Below are positions 8,322 to 16,452 of a DNA stretch of 64,000 nt, in pieces. The number at the start of each line of letters is the position of its first letter. The first letter of the stretch is position 1. A program made the translations under genes and the position numbers. Source of the stretch: CSP1-4 sp963777975 (GTDB lineage Bacteria > Chloroflexota > Limnocylindria > Limnocylindrales > CSP1-4); the NCBI GenBank assembly GCA_963777975.1, contig CAVZSO010000013.1, forward strand, positions 62,001 through 126,000, in the 5' to 3' direction. Below the pieces are notes generated by a model. That model ran no database searches. It saw nothing but the letters and a program-made list of their open reading frames with translations, and had not been told where the DNA came from.

Positions 8322-8960
8322 ATGGATCGGTGGGGGTTCCTTGCCCACTCGGACCTGCCTGACGGCCCAGGCCCCGCGTTCCTGCTCGTGGCGCTTCGAC
8401 CGGCACCGACGCTGCAGCACTACGATCCTGAGGCTGTCGACTATTGGGTGACCGAGGAAGGGCGCGGCTCACGGCGGACGCTGACCCACGACACGTCGTT
8501 GCCTCGGTCGGAGGACTTCTCCTGGGGCCTGATCCGACTCGTCGACCGGCTCGGTGTCTCGAATGAGTACCTCACGTTCGGCGGGCATCTGGATGCGGCG
8601 CTGATCGACGATCTTGTCGTGGCGGCGTTCGCTTCGCCGGCGCCGTTGCTACGCCGCGGCGGGCACTCGCAGGGTTGGGATGAGGGGGCGGACGCCATCG
8701 GTGGCTTCTTCGCGCGGATGATGGTCGCGGTCGACTTCAACCCAGGCTTCGAGCGGTCCTTCGCTGCAGCCGAGCCACTGACCCGGTACGCAGCATTCGT
8801 GCGCGACGCGGAGCAACGGCGCCGAGTGCAGCGGCAGTCGACGTCGTTCGATGACGCCCTCGACCGTCTCGTGCGACATGAGGCGGCACGAGTGCGCGCC
8901 TGCGCCCCGTTCGCGTGGGATGCGGCCGGCGTCTTGCTCGACGCGGCGGTTCTCGACTGA
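8322..8960 (+). CDS. Uncharacterised protein of about 212 aa
   Basis: I do not recognise this protein. It begins MDRWGFLAHSDLPDGPG and contains PEAVDYWVTEEGRGSRRTL, NEYLTFGGHLDAALIDDL and a His/Arg-rich tail. The frame is the same as the 5' part of the frameshifted hemerythrin, so it could be read as a continuation of it or as a separate gene. The start is uncertain: ATG 8322 has only a weak GAGG 12 nt upstream, and ATG 8229 is possible. No signal peptide or membrane segment is seen. Confidence 0.45.
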   Translation: MDRWGFLAHSDLPDGPGPAFLLVALRPAPTLQHYDPEAVDYWVTEEGRGSRRTLTHDTSLPRSEDFSWGLIRLVDRLGVSNEYLTFGGHLDAALIDDLVVAAFASPAPLLRRGGHSQGWDEGADAIGGFFARMMVAVDFNPGFERSFAAAEPLTRYAAFVRDAEQRRRVQRQSTSFDDALDRLVRHEAARVRACAPFAWDAAGVLLDAAVLD

Positions 8961-8997
8961 CGTTCGGCAGGGTGCGTTCGGCGGTGATGAGGCTGAA

Positions 8998-9018
8998 GGT
9001 CATCGACACTCGATGACC
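8998..9018. repeat. Perfect inverted repeat, candidate operator
   Basis: GGTCATCGA and TCGATGACC are perfect 9-bp arms around a 3-bp spacer, 77 bp upstream of the GlsB-like gene (start 9095). No T-run follows, so it looks more like a dimeric regulator site than a terminator. Confidence 0.45.
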
Positions 9019-9094
9019 GCGGACACTGTCTCTCTGGCGGATCCGAGGCGGACGATGGACCCAGACACGAACACGTACGTGAAGGAGGTCCTCG

Positions 9095-9409
9095 ATGGAA
9101 CTCGTCATCACCCTCGGACTCGGCGGCTGGGTGATCCTCATCGTCGGGTCACTGATCTTCGGCGGGATCGCCCAGCTCGTCGGCGAGACGCGCACCGGCT
9201 ACGAGTGGCTGATCGACGCCATCGCAGCCGGCATCGGCGCGCTCTTCGCCAGTGAGGTCATCGTCGGCTGGCAGGCCGTCGGCCCAGTCGTGGACGGGCT
9301 TGCGCTCGTGCCGGCCCTCGTCGGTGGCCTGGTGGTCGGGCTCGTGGTGGAGATCGCGACGCGACTCATCACGGGTGGCCACTACACCCACGGAGCGATG
9401 TCCGCCTGA
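9095..9409 (+). CDS. GlsB/YeaQ/YmgE-family small membrane protein
   Basis: A 104-residue, almost entirely hydrophobic protein with three predicted membrane segments: about residues 3-25 (LGGWVILIVGSLIFGGIAQL), 35-55 and 66-90. Glycine-rich helices and the length fit the transglycosylase-associated (GlsB/YeaQ) family, which is often stress-induced; its biochemical role is not established. The ribosome site is strong (AAGGAGG, 7 nt before ATG). It stands alone between the hemerythrin region and a hairpin, so it is probably monocistronic. Confidence 0.75.
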   Translation: MELVITLGLGGWVILIVGSLIFGGIAQLVGETRTGYEWLIDAIAAGIGALFASEVIVGWQAVGPVVDGLALVPALVGGLVVGLVVEIATRLITGGHYTHGAMSA

Positions 9410-9427
9410 AGTGTCTGGGAGACACGA

Positions 9428-9458
9428 GGCCCCGCCGACCGTCACGGTCGGCGGGGCC
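9428..9458 (+). terminator. Strong GC hairpin downstream of the GlsB-like gene
   Basis: The arms GGCCCCGCCGACCGT and its exact complement (9444-9458) form a stem of up to 14 bp beginning 18 nt after the stop. No T-run follows, so termination is likely but unproven. The remaining gap 9459-9676 shows no gene with convincing codon structure. Confidence 0.55.
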
Positions 9459-9676
9459 ACCTGCCGCACCCGTCAGCAAAGGCCAGCCCGGCCACCGGCT
9501 GAGGGCTCGACGATCGTCGGACGTCATCGAGACCGCGCCGTGCGGAGTCGGGCCGATGCAGAGCCATTCGGCACTGTGGCGACGGACTCGCCAGGGCTAC
9601 GGTCGTGTCGTGAGCGGATGCCGCAGGGGACGCGCGGCGTCCGCTCCTGTCCTCTCTGGATCCTGAGGCGCGGCGG

Positions 9677-10948
9677 TCAGATCCGGAAGTGTTTCCGAGC
9701 CTCGTGCGTCAGCTCGTCGCGGAAGGCTGGATGGGCGATGGCGATGAGCGCCCGCGCGCGGCCCTGGATGCTCTTGCCGAAGAGCTCGGCGACGCCCCAT
9801 TCCGTGACCACGGTCCGCACATGTGCGCGCGACGTGACGACGCCCGCACCCTCGGCCAGGACGGACGTGATGCGTGAGACCGTGCCGCCCTTCGCGCTCG
9901 ATGGCATGGCGATGATGGCCCGACCATGCTCGGCCAGAGCTGCGCCGCGCACGAAGTCCATCTGCCCGCCGACGCCGCTGTACAGATGCCTTCCGATGGA
10001 GTCGGCCGACACCTGGCCGGTCAGGTCGATGGCGATGGCCGAGTTGACGGCCGTCATGCGACTGAACTGGCGGATGACCCGCGTGTCGTTGGTGTAGTCG
10101 ACCGGGCGCATCTCGACCATCGGGTTGTCGTCGATGAAGCGATACAGGCGCGCGGTGCCGAGAGCGATGGCGGTCACGATCTTGCCCCGGTTGCGCTCCT
10201 TGCGAGCGCCGGTCACGACGCCCGCCTCGACCAGGTCGACGAGCACATCGGTGCACATCTCGGTGTGGATGCCCAGGTCGCGCTTGCCGCGCAGGGCGTG
10301 CCCGACCGCTTCGGGGATGGCGCCGATGCCCATCTGGAGGGTGGCACCGTCGGGCACGAGGTCGGCCACATACTCGCCGATGCGCTGCTCGACGGGGCCC
10401 ACCTGGGGCGGCTGATGGACATAGGGCGGCACATCGACCTCGACCGCGAAGTCGATGTCGGAGACGTGCACGAACCCGTCGCCGAGGGTTCGCGGCATGG
10501 CCTGGTTGAGTTGCGCGATGACCGTGGTCGCGCTCCGGATGGCGGCCAACGACGCGTCGACCGAGGTGCCCAGCGAGCAGAAGCCATGCTCGTCCGGTGG
10601 CGTGACGTTGATGAAGACGGCATCCAGCGGCAGGACGCCGGTCGTGAACAGGCGCGGCACGTCCGAGAGGAGGACCGGGACGTACTCTGCCCGACCGTCG
10701 TTCACGGCGCGCCTGGCATTCGGACCGATGAACAGCGCCAGGTGTCGGAAGCTGCTGGCGACGGCCGGTTGGAGGTGCGGTCCAGGGCCTTCGATGTGGA
10801 GGTGGACGACGCTCACAGCCTGCAGCTCGTCGGCGCGAGCGACCAGCGCATCGAGGAGGACCGACGGCGTCGCACCGGCGCCCTGGACGTACAGCTGCTG
10901 GCGAGACTCGATGCCAGAGACGGCCTCAGCGGCCGTGACGATCCTCAT
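9677..10948 (-). CDS. Acetyl-CoA hydrolase / 4-hydroxybutyrate CoA-transferase family protein (stand-alone paralogue)
   Basis: A 423-residue CoA-transferase, full length for the family and without a GNAT domain. It has QGAGATPSVLLDAL near the start, the catalytic-Glu block DLGIHTEMCTDVLVDL, NRGKIVTAIALGT, and GGQMDFVRGAALAEHGRAI. It ends HPAFRDELTHEARKHFRI, as in AbfT-type enzymes. The start MRIVTAAEAVSG at 10948 is the natural N-terminus. It lies between the GlsB-like gene and the DevR-like regulator, on the same strand as the latter. The substrate is not determinable; acetyl-, butyryl-, 4-hydroxybutyryl- and succinyl-CoA transfer are all known in the family. Confidence 0.88.
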   Translation of the reverse strand: MRIVTAAEAVSGIESRQQLYVQGAGATPSVLLDALVARADELQAVSVVHLHIEGPGPHLQPAVASSFRHLALFIGPNARRAVNDGRAEYVPVLLSDVPRLFTTGVLPLDAVFINVTPPDEHGFCSLGTSVDASLAAIRSATTVIAQLNQAMPRTLGDGFVHVSDIDFAVEVDVPPYVHQPPQVGPVEQRIGEYVADLVPDGATLQMGIGAIPEAVGHALRGKRDLGIHTEMCTDVLVDLVEAGVVTGARKERNRGKIVTAIALGTARLYRFIDDNPMVEMRPVDYTNDTRVIRQFSRMTAVNSAIAIDLTGQVSADSIGRHLYSGVGGQMDFVRGAALAEHGRAIIAMPSSAKGGTVSRITSVLAEGAGVVTSRAHVRTVVTEWGVAELFGKSIQGRARALIAIAHPAFRDELTHEARKHFRI

Positions 10949-11041
10949 CGACCGAGTCTAGGCAGAGGCGTCACCCGTTGACGGGTGCCCATGGGCCTCA
11001 TCGGCCGGGCCATCGGGCAGGGCCACGACAGATGCGACGAG

Positions 11042-11710
11042 TCAGTCGGCGCCCGGGATGCGGTGCTTGGCGACATAGGCGGCGGCCTGGGCACGCCGCT
11101 CGAGGTTCAGCTTGGAGAGGATCGAGCTGACGTAGTTCTTGACCGTCTTGTCCGACAGGAAGACCTCCGAGGCGATCTCCTTGTTCGTCTTGCCCTCGGC
11201 GACGAGTGCCAGGATCTTCTGCTCCTGCGAGGTCAGGGAGGCGAGTTCGTCCGTGGTGCTGCCGGCCGCGATGCGACGGACGCGCTCGAGGACCTTCTCG
11301 GTCACGGCGGGGTCGAGCAACGACTCGCCGCGGCCGACGGCCTCGATGGCGCTGACCAGGTCGCGGCCACGGATCTGCTTCAGGAGGTAGCCGCTGGCGC
11401 CGGCGATGATGGCCGACAGCACGGCCTCCTCGTCCGGGTAGGAGGTCAGGATGACGATGCGCACCTCCGGCATCTCGGAACGGATGTCGCGGCAGGCCTC
11501 GATGCCTGATCCGTCTGGCAGACGGACGTCCATGATCACGAGGTCCGGACGCATCCGGCGAACGACGGTCATCGCCTCTTCGACGGTGCCGGCTTCGCCG
11601 ACGACCTGGAAGGCATCGCGCCGATCGAGCAGGGCAACGAGGCCCTGGCGGACGACCTCGTGGTCGTCGACGACGACCAGCCGGAGCGCGGGAAGGGACG
11701 CGTCGCTCAC
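11042..11710 (-). CDS. devR: DevR/DosR-like NarL-family response regulator
   Basis: A 222-residue regulator: receiver domain (residues 10-125) with VVVDDHEVVRQGL, phospho-Asp in DLVIMDVRLPDG, ILTSY and Lys in GYLLKQI, then a LuxR-type HTH with LTSQEQKILALVAEGKTNKEI. The recognition helix KTVKNYVSSILSKL is the same as in mycobacterial DevR over KTVKNYVS, where the Lys/Asn residues contact GGGAC half-sites. GTG 11710 overlaps the true end of the kinase gene as GTGA, so the two are co-expressed. Likely targets are promoters with GGGnC-N4-GnCCC palindromes in this window (inference). Confidence 0.85.
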   Translation of the reverse strand: MSDASLPALRLVVVDDHEVVRQGLVALLDRRDAFQVVGEAGTVEEAMTVVRRMRPDLVIMDVRLPDGSGIEACRDIRSEMPEVRIVILTSYPDEEAVLSAIIAGASGYLLKQIRGRDLVSAIEAVGRGESLLDPAVTEKVLERVRRIAAGSTTDELASLTSQEQKILALVAEGKTNKEIASEVFLSDKTVKNYVSSILSKLNLERRAQAAAYVAKHRIPGAD

Positions 11711-13268
11711 CTGGGGGTAGCCTCCTCAGCCGCCTCAGCTCCGGGACGAGATCGGATCCGGGTCAGCGGCACCGTGATGATGATACGCGCGCCGGGCGAC
11801 GGGCCGCGCTCGATCCGCAGCTCACCGCCCGAGCGCCCGGGCACGGTCGCGCATGTTGCCGATGCCGAGGTGGTCTCGGCCGCTGACCGGCTGATCCGGC
11901 ATGCCCCGTCCGTTGTCGACGACGACGAGCTGCAGTGCGCCGTCGATGACCTCCAGCTCGACACGTGCCCGCGATGCCTGTGCGTGGCGGGCGACGTTGC
12001 TGAGCGCCTCGCGGGCGATGCTCAGGAGCTCGTGGGTCGCCGCGGTGGTGACCTCGAGGTCGTCGGCAGCCCTGCGCGTCGACCTCGACGTCGATGAGCG
12101 TGTTGACGTGCATTTCCTCGGCCAGCGCCGTGAGGCCGCCGACGAGGCCAGCCTGGACGAGGAGCTCGGGCCGCAGTCCGAAGATGTAGTTACGCAGGTC
12201 TCGGATGGTCAGGTGCAGCGCGTCGATGGCGCGGTCGAGTCGGGCGCGCAGCAGCTCCGGATGGTCATCGGCCTCGTCGGCCGCATCCTCGAGGCCCAGG
12301 GAGACGCCGTAGATCGACTGGATGATGCCGTCATGCAGTTCGCGCCCGATGCGCTCGCGCTCCTCGACCACCGCCAGCTGGCTGATGCGGAGGTGCAATC
12401 GAGCGTTCTCGACGGCGATGGCAGCATGACGGGCGAACGCCTCGATCAGCTCCAGGTCCGCTTCGGCGAACGGTCGTCCGTCACGCCGATCGGTCAGGTA
12501 CAGGTTGCCGACGGGCTCGCCCCGAACGACGACCGGCACGCCGATGAAGCTGTGCATCGGCGGGTGTCCGGGAGGAAAGCCCGACCGACGCGGGTCGTGC
12601 GCGATGTCCGGGATGAGGTACGGGCGACCCTCACGGATGATGAGGCCGAGCAGGCCTCGGCCTCGTGGCAGGTCCCCGATCCGCGCGCGCTCGGCGGCAT
12701 CGAGACCGCTGGTGATGAAGCGATCGATCTGACCCTCGGCATCGACGATGCCAAGGGCTGCATAGCGCGCCTCGGCCAGGTCGCGGACGCGGTCGACGAT
12801 GAGCTGGAGGACGGTCTCGACGTCGAGCACCGAGGTGATGGCACGCGTGGCGACGTCCAGGGCGGCCATGCGCTCGGCTACGTGACGGGCCTCCGCTCGT
12901 GCCCAGGCGGCGTCGAGCGCCAGCTCGATGGCGCGCGCCGCCTGCTCGACCTGATCGTCCGCGCCCGTCATCGAGCCCGGATCGATGATCAAGCGACCCA
13001 GCGGCACGCGGCCGTCGTCGGCCGCCAGGGCCGTCGTCTGGAGGGGCGGTCGGATCGAGCTCGGCCGCCGCCTGAGCGTGCCGACGCCAAGCGAGAGTGC
13101 CGGCAAGGGGATGGCGTCGACGTCGAGATGGGCGCCAGCCAAGCCATTCGCCGCGGCCAGTCGTGAAAGTGCGCGCCGGACGTCGGCGCGTCGGCGTGCC
13201 GTCGGCGATCGAGCCCAGGCGTGCAGCGCGTCGATCCCGTCGTGGAGCGGCAGTCGACCCTCGGTCAC
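11707..13268 (-). pseudogene. devS: DevS/DosS-like GAF sensor histidine kinase, two frameshifts
   Basis: Order of parts: a divergent N-terminal region (1-130), a GAF domain (about 145-290), HisKA_3 with phospho-His312 in ERERIGRELHDGIIQS, and a HATPase. The GAF domain has GFPPGHPPM then GNLYLTD, placing His235 and Tyr257 22 residues apart like heme ligand His149 and distal Tyr171 of DevS. The HATPase parts (EALSNVARHA, VDNGRGM, GIGNMRDRARAL, GARIIITVPL) fall in three frames. One surplus base is needed in CCC 12070-12072 and one in CCC 11828-11830 (plus-strand runs). The corrected frame ends at 11707, overlapping devR by GTGA, which supports the correction. Start GTG 13268. Confidence 0.8.
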
Positions 13269-13352
13269 GCCGCGAGCGTAGCAGCCGATCGAAGCGCCCG
13301 AACGCGCTCCGGTCGCGACGGGCGCCGTCAGTCGCCAAGCCTCGGTCTGTCC

Positions 13353-13371
13353 GGCCCGGTCGAATCGGGCC
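13353..13371. promoter_or_regulatory. Inverted repeat in the divergent kinase/oxidase promoter region
   Basis: GGCCCG-GTCGAAT-CGGGCC is a perfect 6-bp inverted repeat with a 7-bp spacer, midway between the kinase start (13268) and the multicopper oxidase start (13418). It could be an operator for either gene. It does not fit the DevR spacing. Confidence 0.3.
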
Positions 13372-13404
13372 ACAGGTCACCGGTCGGCCGGATGGACAGC
13401 GCGC

Positions 13405-13410
13405 TAGCAT
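13405..13410 (+). promoter_or_regulatory. Probable -10 element (TAGCAT) of the multicopper oxidase gene
   Basis: TAGCAT ends 7 nt before ATG 13418, so the transcript may begin at or next to the start codon (leaderless). No good -35 or Shine-Dalgarno sequence was seen. Confidence 0.35.
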
Positions 13411-13417
13411 CGCGACC

Positions 13418-14806
13418 ATGAGCGAGCAGCACGTCCCCACCGTCCACGCCACCCCACCCCACATGACCGCGACGCCCGACCCTTCGGAGGCAGGCCTGCC
13501 CGGCCTGCCCGGGCTGACCCGCCGCGGCTTCCTCCGGGTCTCGGCCGTGACGGGCGTCGGCGTGGCCGCAGCGGCGGTTGCCGCCTGCACGCCTGGAGCG
13601 GCGGCCTGGACGTATCCTCCCTCGGCGGCCTCGCCGATCCCAGCGGGCTCCCCGGCGACATCACCGGCCGCCTCCGCCGCGGCGAGCGCGAGCCCGATGG
13701 CGTCCCACGATGCTGGCGCGTCGCCGAGCGCGCAGCCATCGGCCGTGCCGACCGGCGACATCCCGCCGGGCTGGTCCGCGCACGACGTCGAGGCACGCGA
13801 CAAGATCCGTCGCTACCTGGGCGACCTCGTGCCGGCCCTCAAGGACATCTACGGTGAGGCTGCGTTCCTGAAGCTGGCCGACATCCTGGGCGCGGAAGAC
13901 GACTACCCCGCCTTGCACGCGAAGCCGGCGTTCGTGCAGGTCCCGCAGCTCGTCCTGTCAGACGCCCTGAAGCCGCTCACGCCACGCGTCGAGGGCGGCG
14001 TCAAGATCTTCGAGCTGACCATCGACGCCTTCGATCAGCAGATCGACGAGGTCTTGCCGCCCGTCGCGGCGCTCGGCTTCAACGGCCAGTGGCCCGGCCC
14101 GACCATCCGGGTCAACCAGGGCGACAAGGTCCGAGCCATCTTCACCAACAACCTCGACGAGACGACCGGCGTCCACTTCCACGGCGTCGAGTTCGACGAC
14201 TTCTTCCAGGACGGCGTCCCGTTCGTGACCCAGAAGCCGATCGTGCCCGGCGAGACCTATGCCTATGACTTCGTGGCCTCGAACCCCGGATCGCTGATGT
14301 ACCACTCGCACCACAACGCGACCGACCAGGTCGGCCGGGGCCTGCTCGGCGCCTTCATCGTCGATCCGCCCAAGCCGCAGGCGGCCTACGACCGCGAGTA
14401 CATCTGGATCTCGAACGACGCGCTGGGCGGCTTCACCATCAACGGGCATGGCTTCCCCGCGGTCGTTCCGGTCCTGGCTGCGGTCGGCGAGCGGGTGCTC
14501 ATCCGGTTCATGAACGAGGGCGTGATGATGCATCCATGGCATAGCCATGGCTACGCGATGGACGTCGTGGCGCGCGACGGCATCCCGCTCGGCAGCGCCG
14601 GCTTCAAGGCCGACACCATCGGCGTCAACCCGGGCGAACGCTGGGACGCCGTGATCACGGCCGCGCGGCCGGGGATCTGGGCCTTCCACTGCCACATCCT
14701 GCCCCACGTGGAGGGCATGGCCGGCATGTTCGGCATGGTCAGCACGCTCGTCGTGGTGCCCAAGGCGTCGGACGTCGACACCATCATCAGCGCCCTGCTC
14801 GCCTGA
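13418..14806 (+). CDS. Tat-exported multicopper oxidase (possible lipoprotein)
   Basis: This 462-residue protein starts with a Tat signal (LTRRGFLRVSAVTGVG), followed by VAAC, which could serve as a lipobox. A Ser/Pro/Ala-rich linker follows. The cupredoxin part has the copper-ligand motifs VHFHGVEF, MYHSHHN, HPWHSHGY and FHCHILPHVEGMAGMFG, giving a type 1 site and a trinuclear cluster. The length suits a two-domain enzyme. It should act outside the membrane, oxidising metals or phenolics or a related substrate; the substrate is unknown. It is divergent from the DevS-like kinase and ends at tandem hairpins facing the PspC gene. Confidence 0.88.
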   Translation: MSEQHVPTVHATPPHMTATPDPSEAGLPGLPGLTRRGFLRVSAVTGVGVAAAAVAACTPGAAAWTYPPSAASPIPAGSPATSPAASAAASASPMASHDAGASPSAQPSAVPTGDIPPGWSAHDVEARDKIRRYLGDLVPALKDIYGEAAFLKLADILGAEDDYPALHAKPAFVQVPQLVLSDALKPLTPRVEGGVKIFELTIDAFDQQIDEVLPPVAALGFNGQWPGPTIRVNQGDKVRAIFTNNLDETTGVHFHGVEFDDFFQDGVPFVTQKPIVPGETYAYDFVASNPGSLMYHSHHNATDQVGRGLLGAFIVDPPKPQAAYDREYIWISNDALGGFTINGHGFPAVVPVLAAVGERVLIRFMNEGVMMHPWHSHGYAMDVVARDGIPLGSAGFKADTIGVNPGERWDAVITAARPGIWAFHCHILPHVEGMAGMFGMVSTLVVVPKASDVDTIISALLA

Positions 14807-14838
14807 CGCCGCGCCGAGCCCGGATCCGCGGCGATCCT

Positions 14839-14895
14839 GACGCCCCGCCGGTCGGCGACGGGCGTCGGCGGCGCCCCTGGGACGACGGCGCCGCC
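14839..14895. terminator. Tandem hairpins between convergent genes
   Basis: GACGCCC-CGCCG-GT-CGGCG-AC-GGGCGTC (14839-14866) folds into a near-perfect stem. GGCGGCGCC and GGCGCCGCC (14867-14875/14887-14895) form a second. They fill the gap between the oxidase stop and the stop of the minus-strand PspC gene and may terminate both. Confidence 0.55.
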
Positions 14896-15489
14896 CTAGG
14901 TCGGCGAGCGCCGCGTCGCGCCCACGACGAGGGCGACGCCGAGGATGATGAGCCCGATCGGCCAGATGAGGTCGAAGTCGAGCTGTGGAAAGACCTGTCC
15001 CGCGAAGGCCAGGCCGCCGATGATCACGAGGACGGCCCCGACGATGAGCGGCGCGCTGCTGCTGTCTCGGCGTTCCCTGCGGGCGGCGCGTCGAGCTTCG
15101 CGGGCGGACAGCGCCGGCGCCGCCGTATTCGCGGTGCTCGCCGTCCCCGCCGTATCGGTGGCGGGCGATCCAGCATCTGCCTCGGCCGACCCAGCGGGGG
15201 AGGGGTCGGTCGTCGGGCCCGGGTCGGTGAGGGCGGTGCTCGATGCCGGGGTCCCGGCCCAGCCGTCGGTGCTCGTCGGTCCTGCCGGTGTCCCGTTCGC
15301 CGATGGCTCCTCGGGCACGACGATGACCATCACGATGTAGAGCAGGAGGAAGAGTCCGCCGGTGAACAGGATGACCAGGGCCCAGCCGATGCGCACCAGC
15401 GAGGGATCCAGGTCATACCGCTCGGCGATCCCGCCGGCCACGCCGGCGATCATGCGATCGGTCCGCGATCGGTAGAGTCGATCGTCCAT
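14896..15489 (-). CDS. PspC-domain membrane protein
   Basis: The 197-residue protein opens with a PspC domain: DDRLYRSRTDRMIAGVAGGI, AERYDLDPSLVRIGWALVI, then a membrane segment LFLLLYIVMVIVVPEEP. A low-complexity Ala/Thr/Ser/Pro linker follows, then a basic patch and two C-terminal membrane segments (LIVGAVLVIIGGLAFAG and LIWPIGLIILGVALVVG). ATG 15489 overlaps the stop of the upstream gene as TGATG, with AGGAGG 9 nt before it. PspC proteins take part in envelope-stress sensing; pairing with a LiaF-like protein fits that role. Confidence 0.8.
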   Translation of the reverse strand: MDDRLYRSRTDRMIAGVAGGIAERYDLDPSLVRIGWALVILFTGGLFLLLYIVMVIVVPEEPSANGTPAGPTSTDGWAGTPASSTALTDPGPTTDPSPAGSAEADAGSPATDTAGTASTANTAAPALSAREARRAARRERRDSSSAPLIVGAVLVIIGGLAFAGQVFPQLDFDLIWPIGLIILGVALVVGATRRSPT

Positions 15490-16452
15490 CACTGACAACC
15501 TCCTGCGCGGATCTCTGCGGATCCGAGGTTCACGCTCAGACGCATCTCCGACCCGCTACCGGCGCTCGTCCACGCGCTCGTCACCCAGGCGTCGCCCTCG
15601 CGCGAGAAGCCAGGTCCGACGTCGACGGACCCGAGCGCGGAGCTCGAGGTGATGCGGATCGCCGTCCCCTCCGGGACGCACAGGCTGAGCGACCCGGCGT
15701 TGACGCTGGCCGAGCCGTCGAACGGCGATGCCGGCAGCGAGATATCGGCGCTGCCGGCGTTGACCGAGATGGACAGGCTGCCGAGGACGGCCTCGGCCAG
15801 GCGGGCGGTGGCCTCGGCGGCATTCACGGACATGCTCAGGTCAGACAGCCTCGCACCGCCGAGGTTGGCGACCACGCTGCCGGCCGAGGCGTCGACGTCG
15901 AGCCCCATCTCCGGCGATGTCGGCAGGTCGACCTGAACATGGGCGTCCTTGCCCTGGTTCCAGATGGCGGTGCTTCCGGCGCGATCGACCTCCAGGCTCG
16001 CGGCATCGGCCGAGATATCGATCTCGTCGGCCCCGACGCCGGTCGTGGCGACCGTCCAGTCGGCGCCCGCTTTGGTCCCGATGACGACGTCGGCGCAGGG
16101 GAAGGCGACATGGACGTCCGCCGTCGTGCCCGTGAAGGTGCCCGATCTGCGTGGTCGCTTCGCTGCCGGTCCCACCCGTCGGGATGCATGAGATGCCGGC
16201 GTTGATCGGCGTCGCCAGCGCCCCGCCGATGATCAGCCCGAAGGTCAGCCCGACGATGACGTTGCCGATCGCGGCGAACGCGGTCCGGCGCAGGATGAGC
16301 CCGATGCCGATGCCGACGAGGATGAGCGGCCAGAGCCGCCAGATGCCCTCGAACCAGGCCGGGTCGACCCAGCCCAGCCTGATCGCCAGGGGAACGAGCC
16401 CGAGGGTCAGGAAGAAGACGCCCCAGCCGAGACGCCCACGGTCGATGCGCAT
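15489..16452 (-). pseudogene. LiaF/DUF4097-like membrane-anchored beta-helix protein, frameshifted
   Basis: The N-terminal part (from ATG 16452, AGGAGGG 6 nt upstream) has membrane helices (LGWGVFFLTLGLVPLAIRL, LWPLILVGIGIGLIL, IGNVIVGLTFGLIIGGAL). The C-terminal part, in another frame, is a repetitive beta structure with short repeats such as SMSVNAAEA, SISVNAGSADI and SASVNAGSLSL, ending in a Cys. Removing one base of the CCC at 16141-16143 joins the two as TTQIGTFTGTTADVHV, a continuous DUF4097-like protein of about 320 aa. It is co-transcribed with the PspC gene. A role in envelope-stress signalling is inferred from family pairing. Confidence 0.7.

Noticed and set aside
9561..9574. GAGCCATTCGGCAC as another DevR-like box
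   Set aside because: Two mismatches to the core and located at the 3' end of convergent-side DNA with no gene start nearby.
10985..11025. Tandem DevR-like boxes before the second CoA-transferase
   Set aside because: GGGCCTCATCGGCC and GGGCCATCGGGCAG each miss two fixed positions or have the wrong spacing; too weak to call in GC-rich DNA.
1..13268. Long plus-strand open frames opposite the hydrogenase and CoA-transferase genes
   Set aside because: They are antisense shadows caused by high GC: Arg/Gly/Asp-rich, no domain motifs, no ribosome sites, and the minus-strand genes have clear motifs.
11042..13268. Calling the two-component genes devR/devS as strict orthologues of the mycobacterial pair
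   Set aside because: Similarity in key motifs is strong, but orthology and the heme sensor role cannot be shown from this window; the names are used for likeness only.
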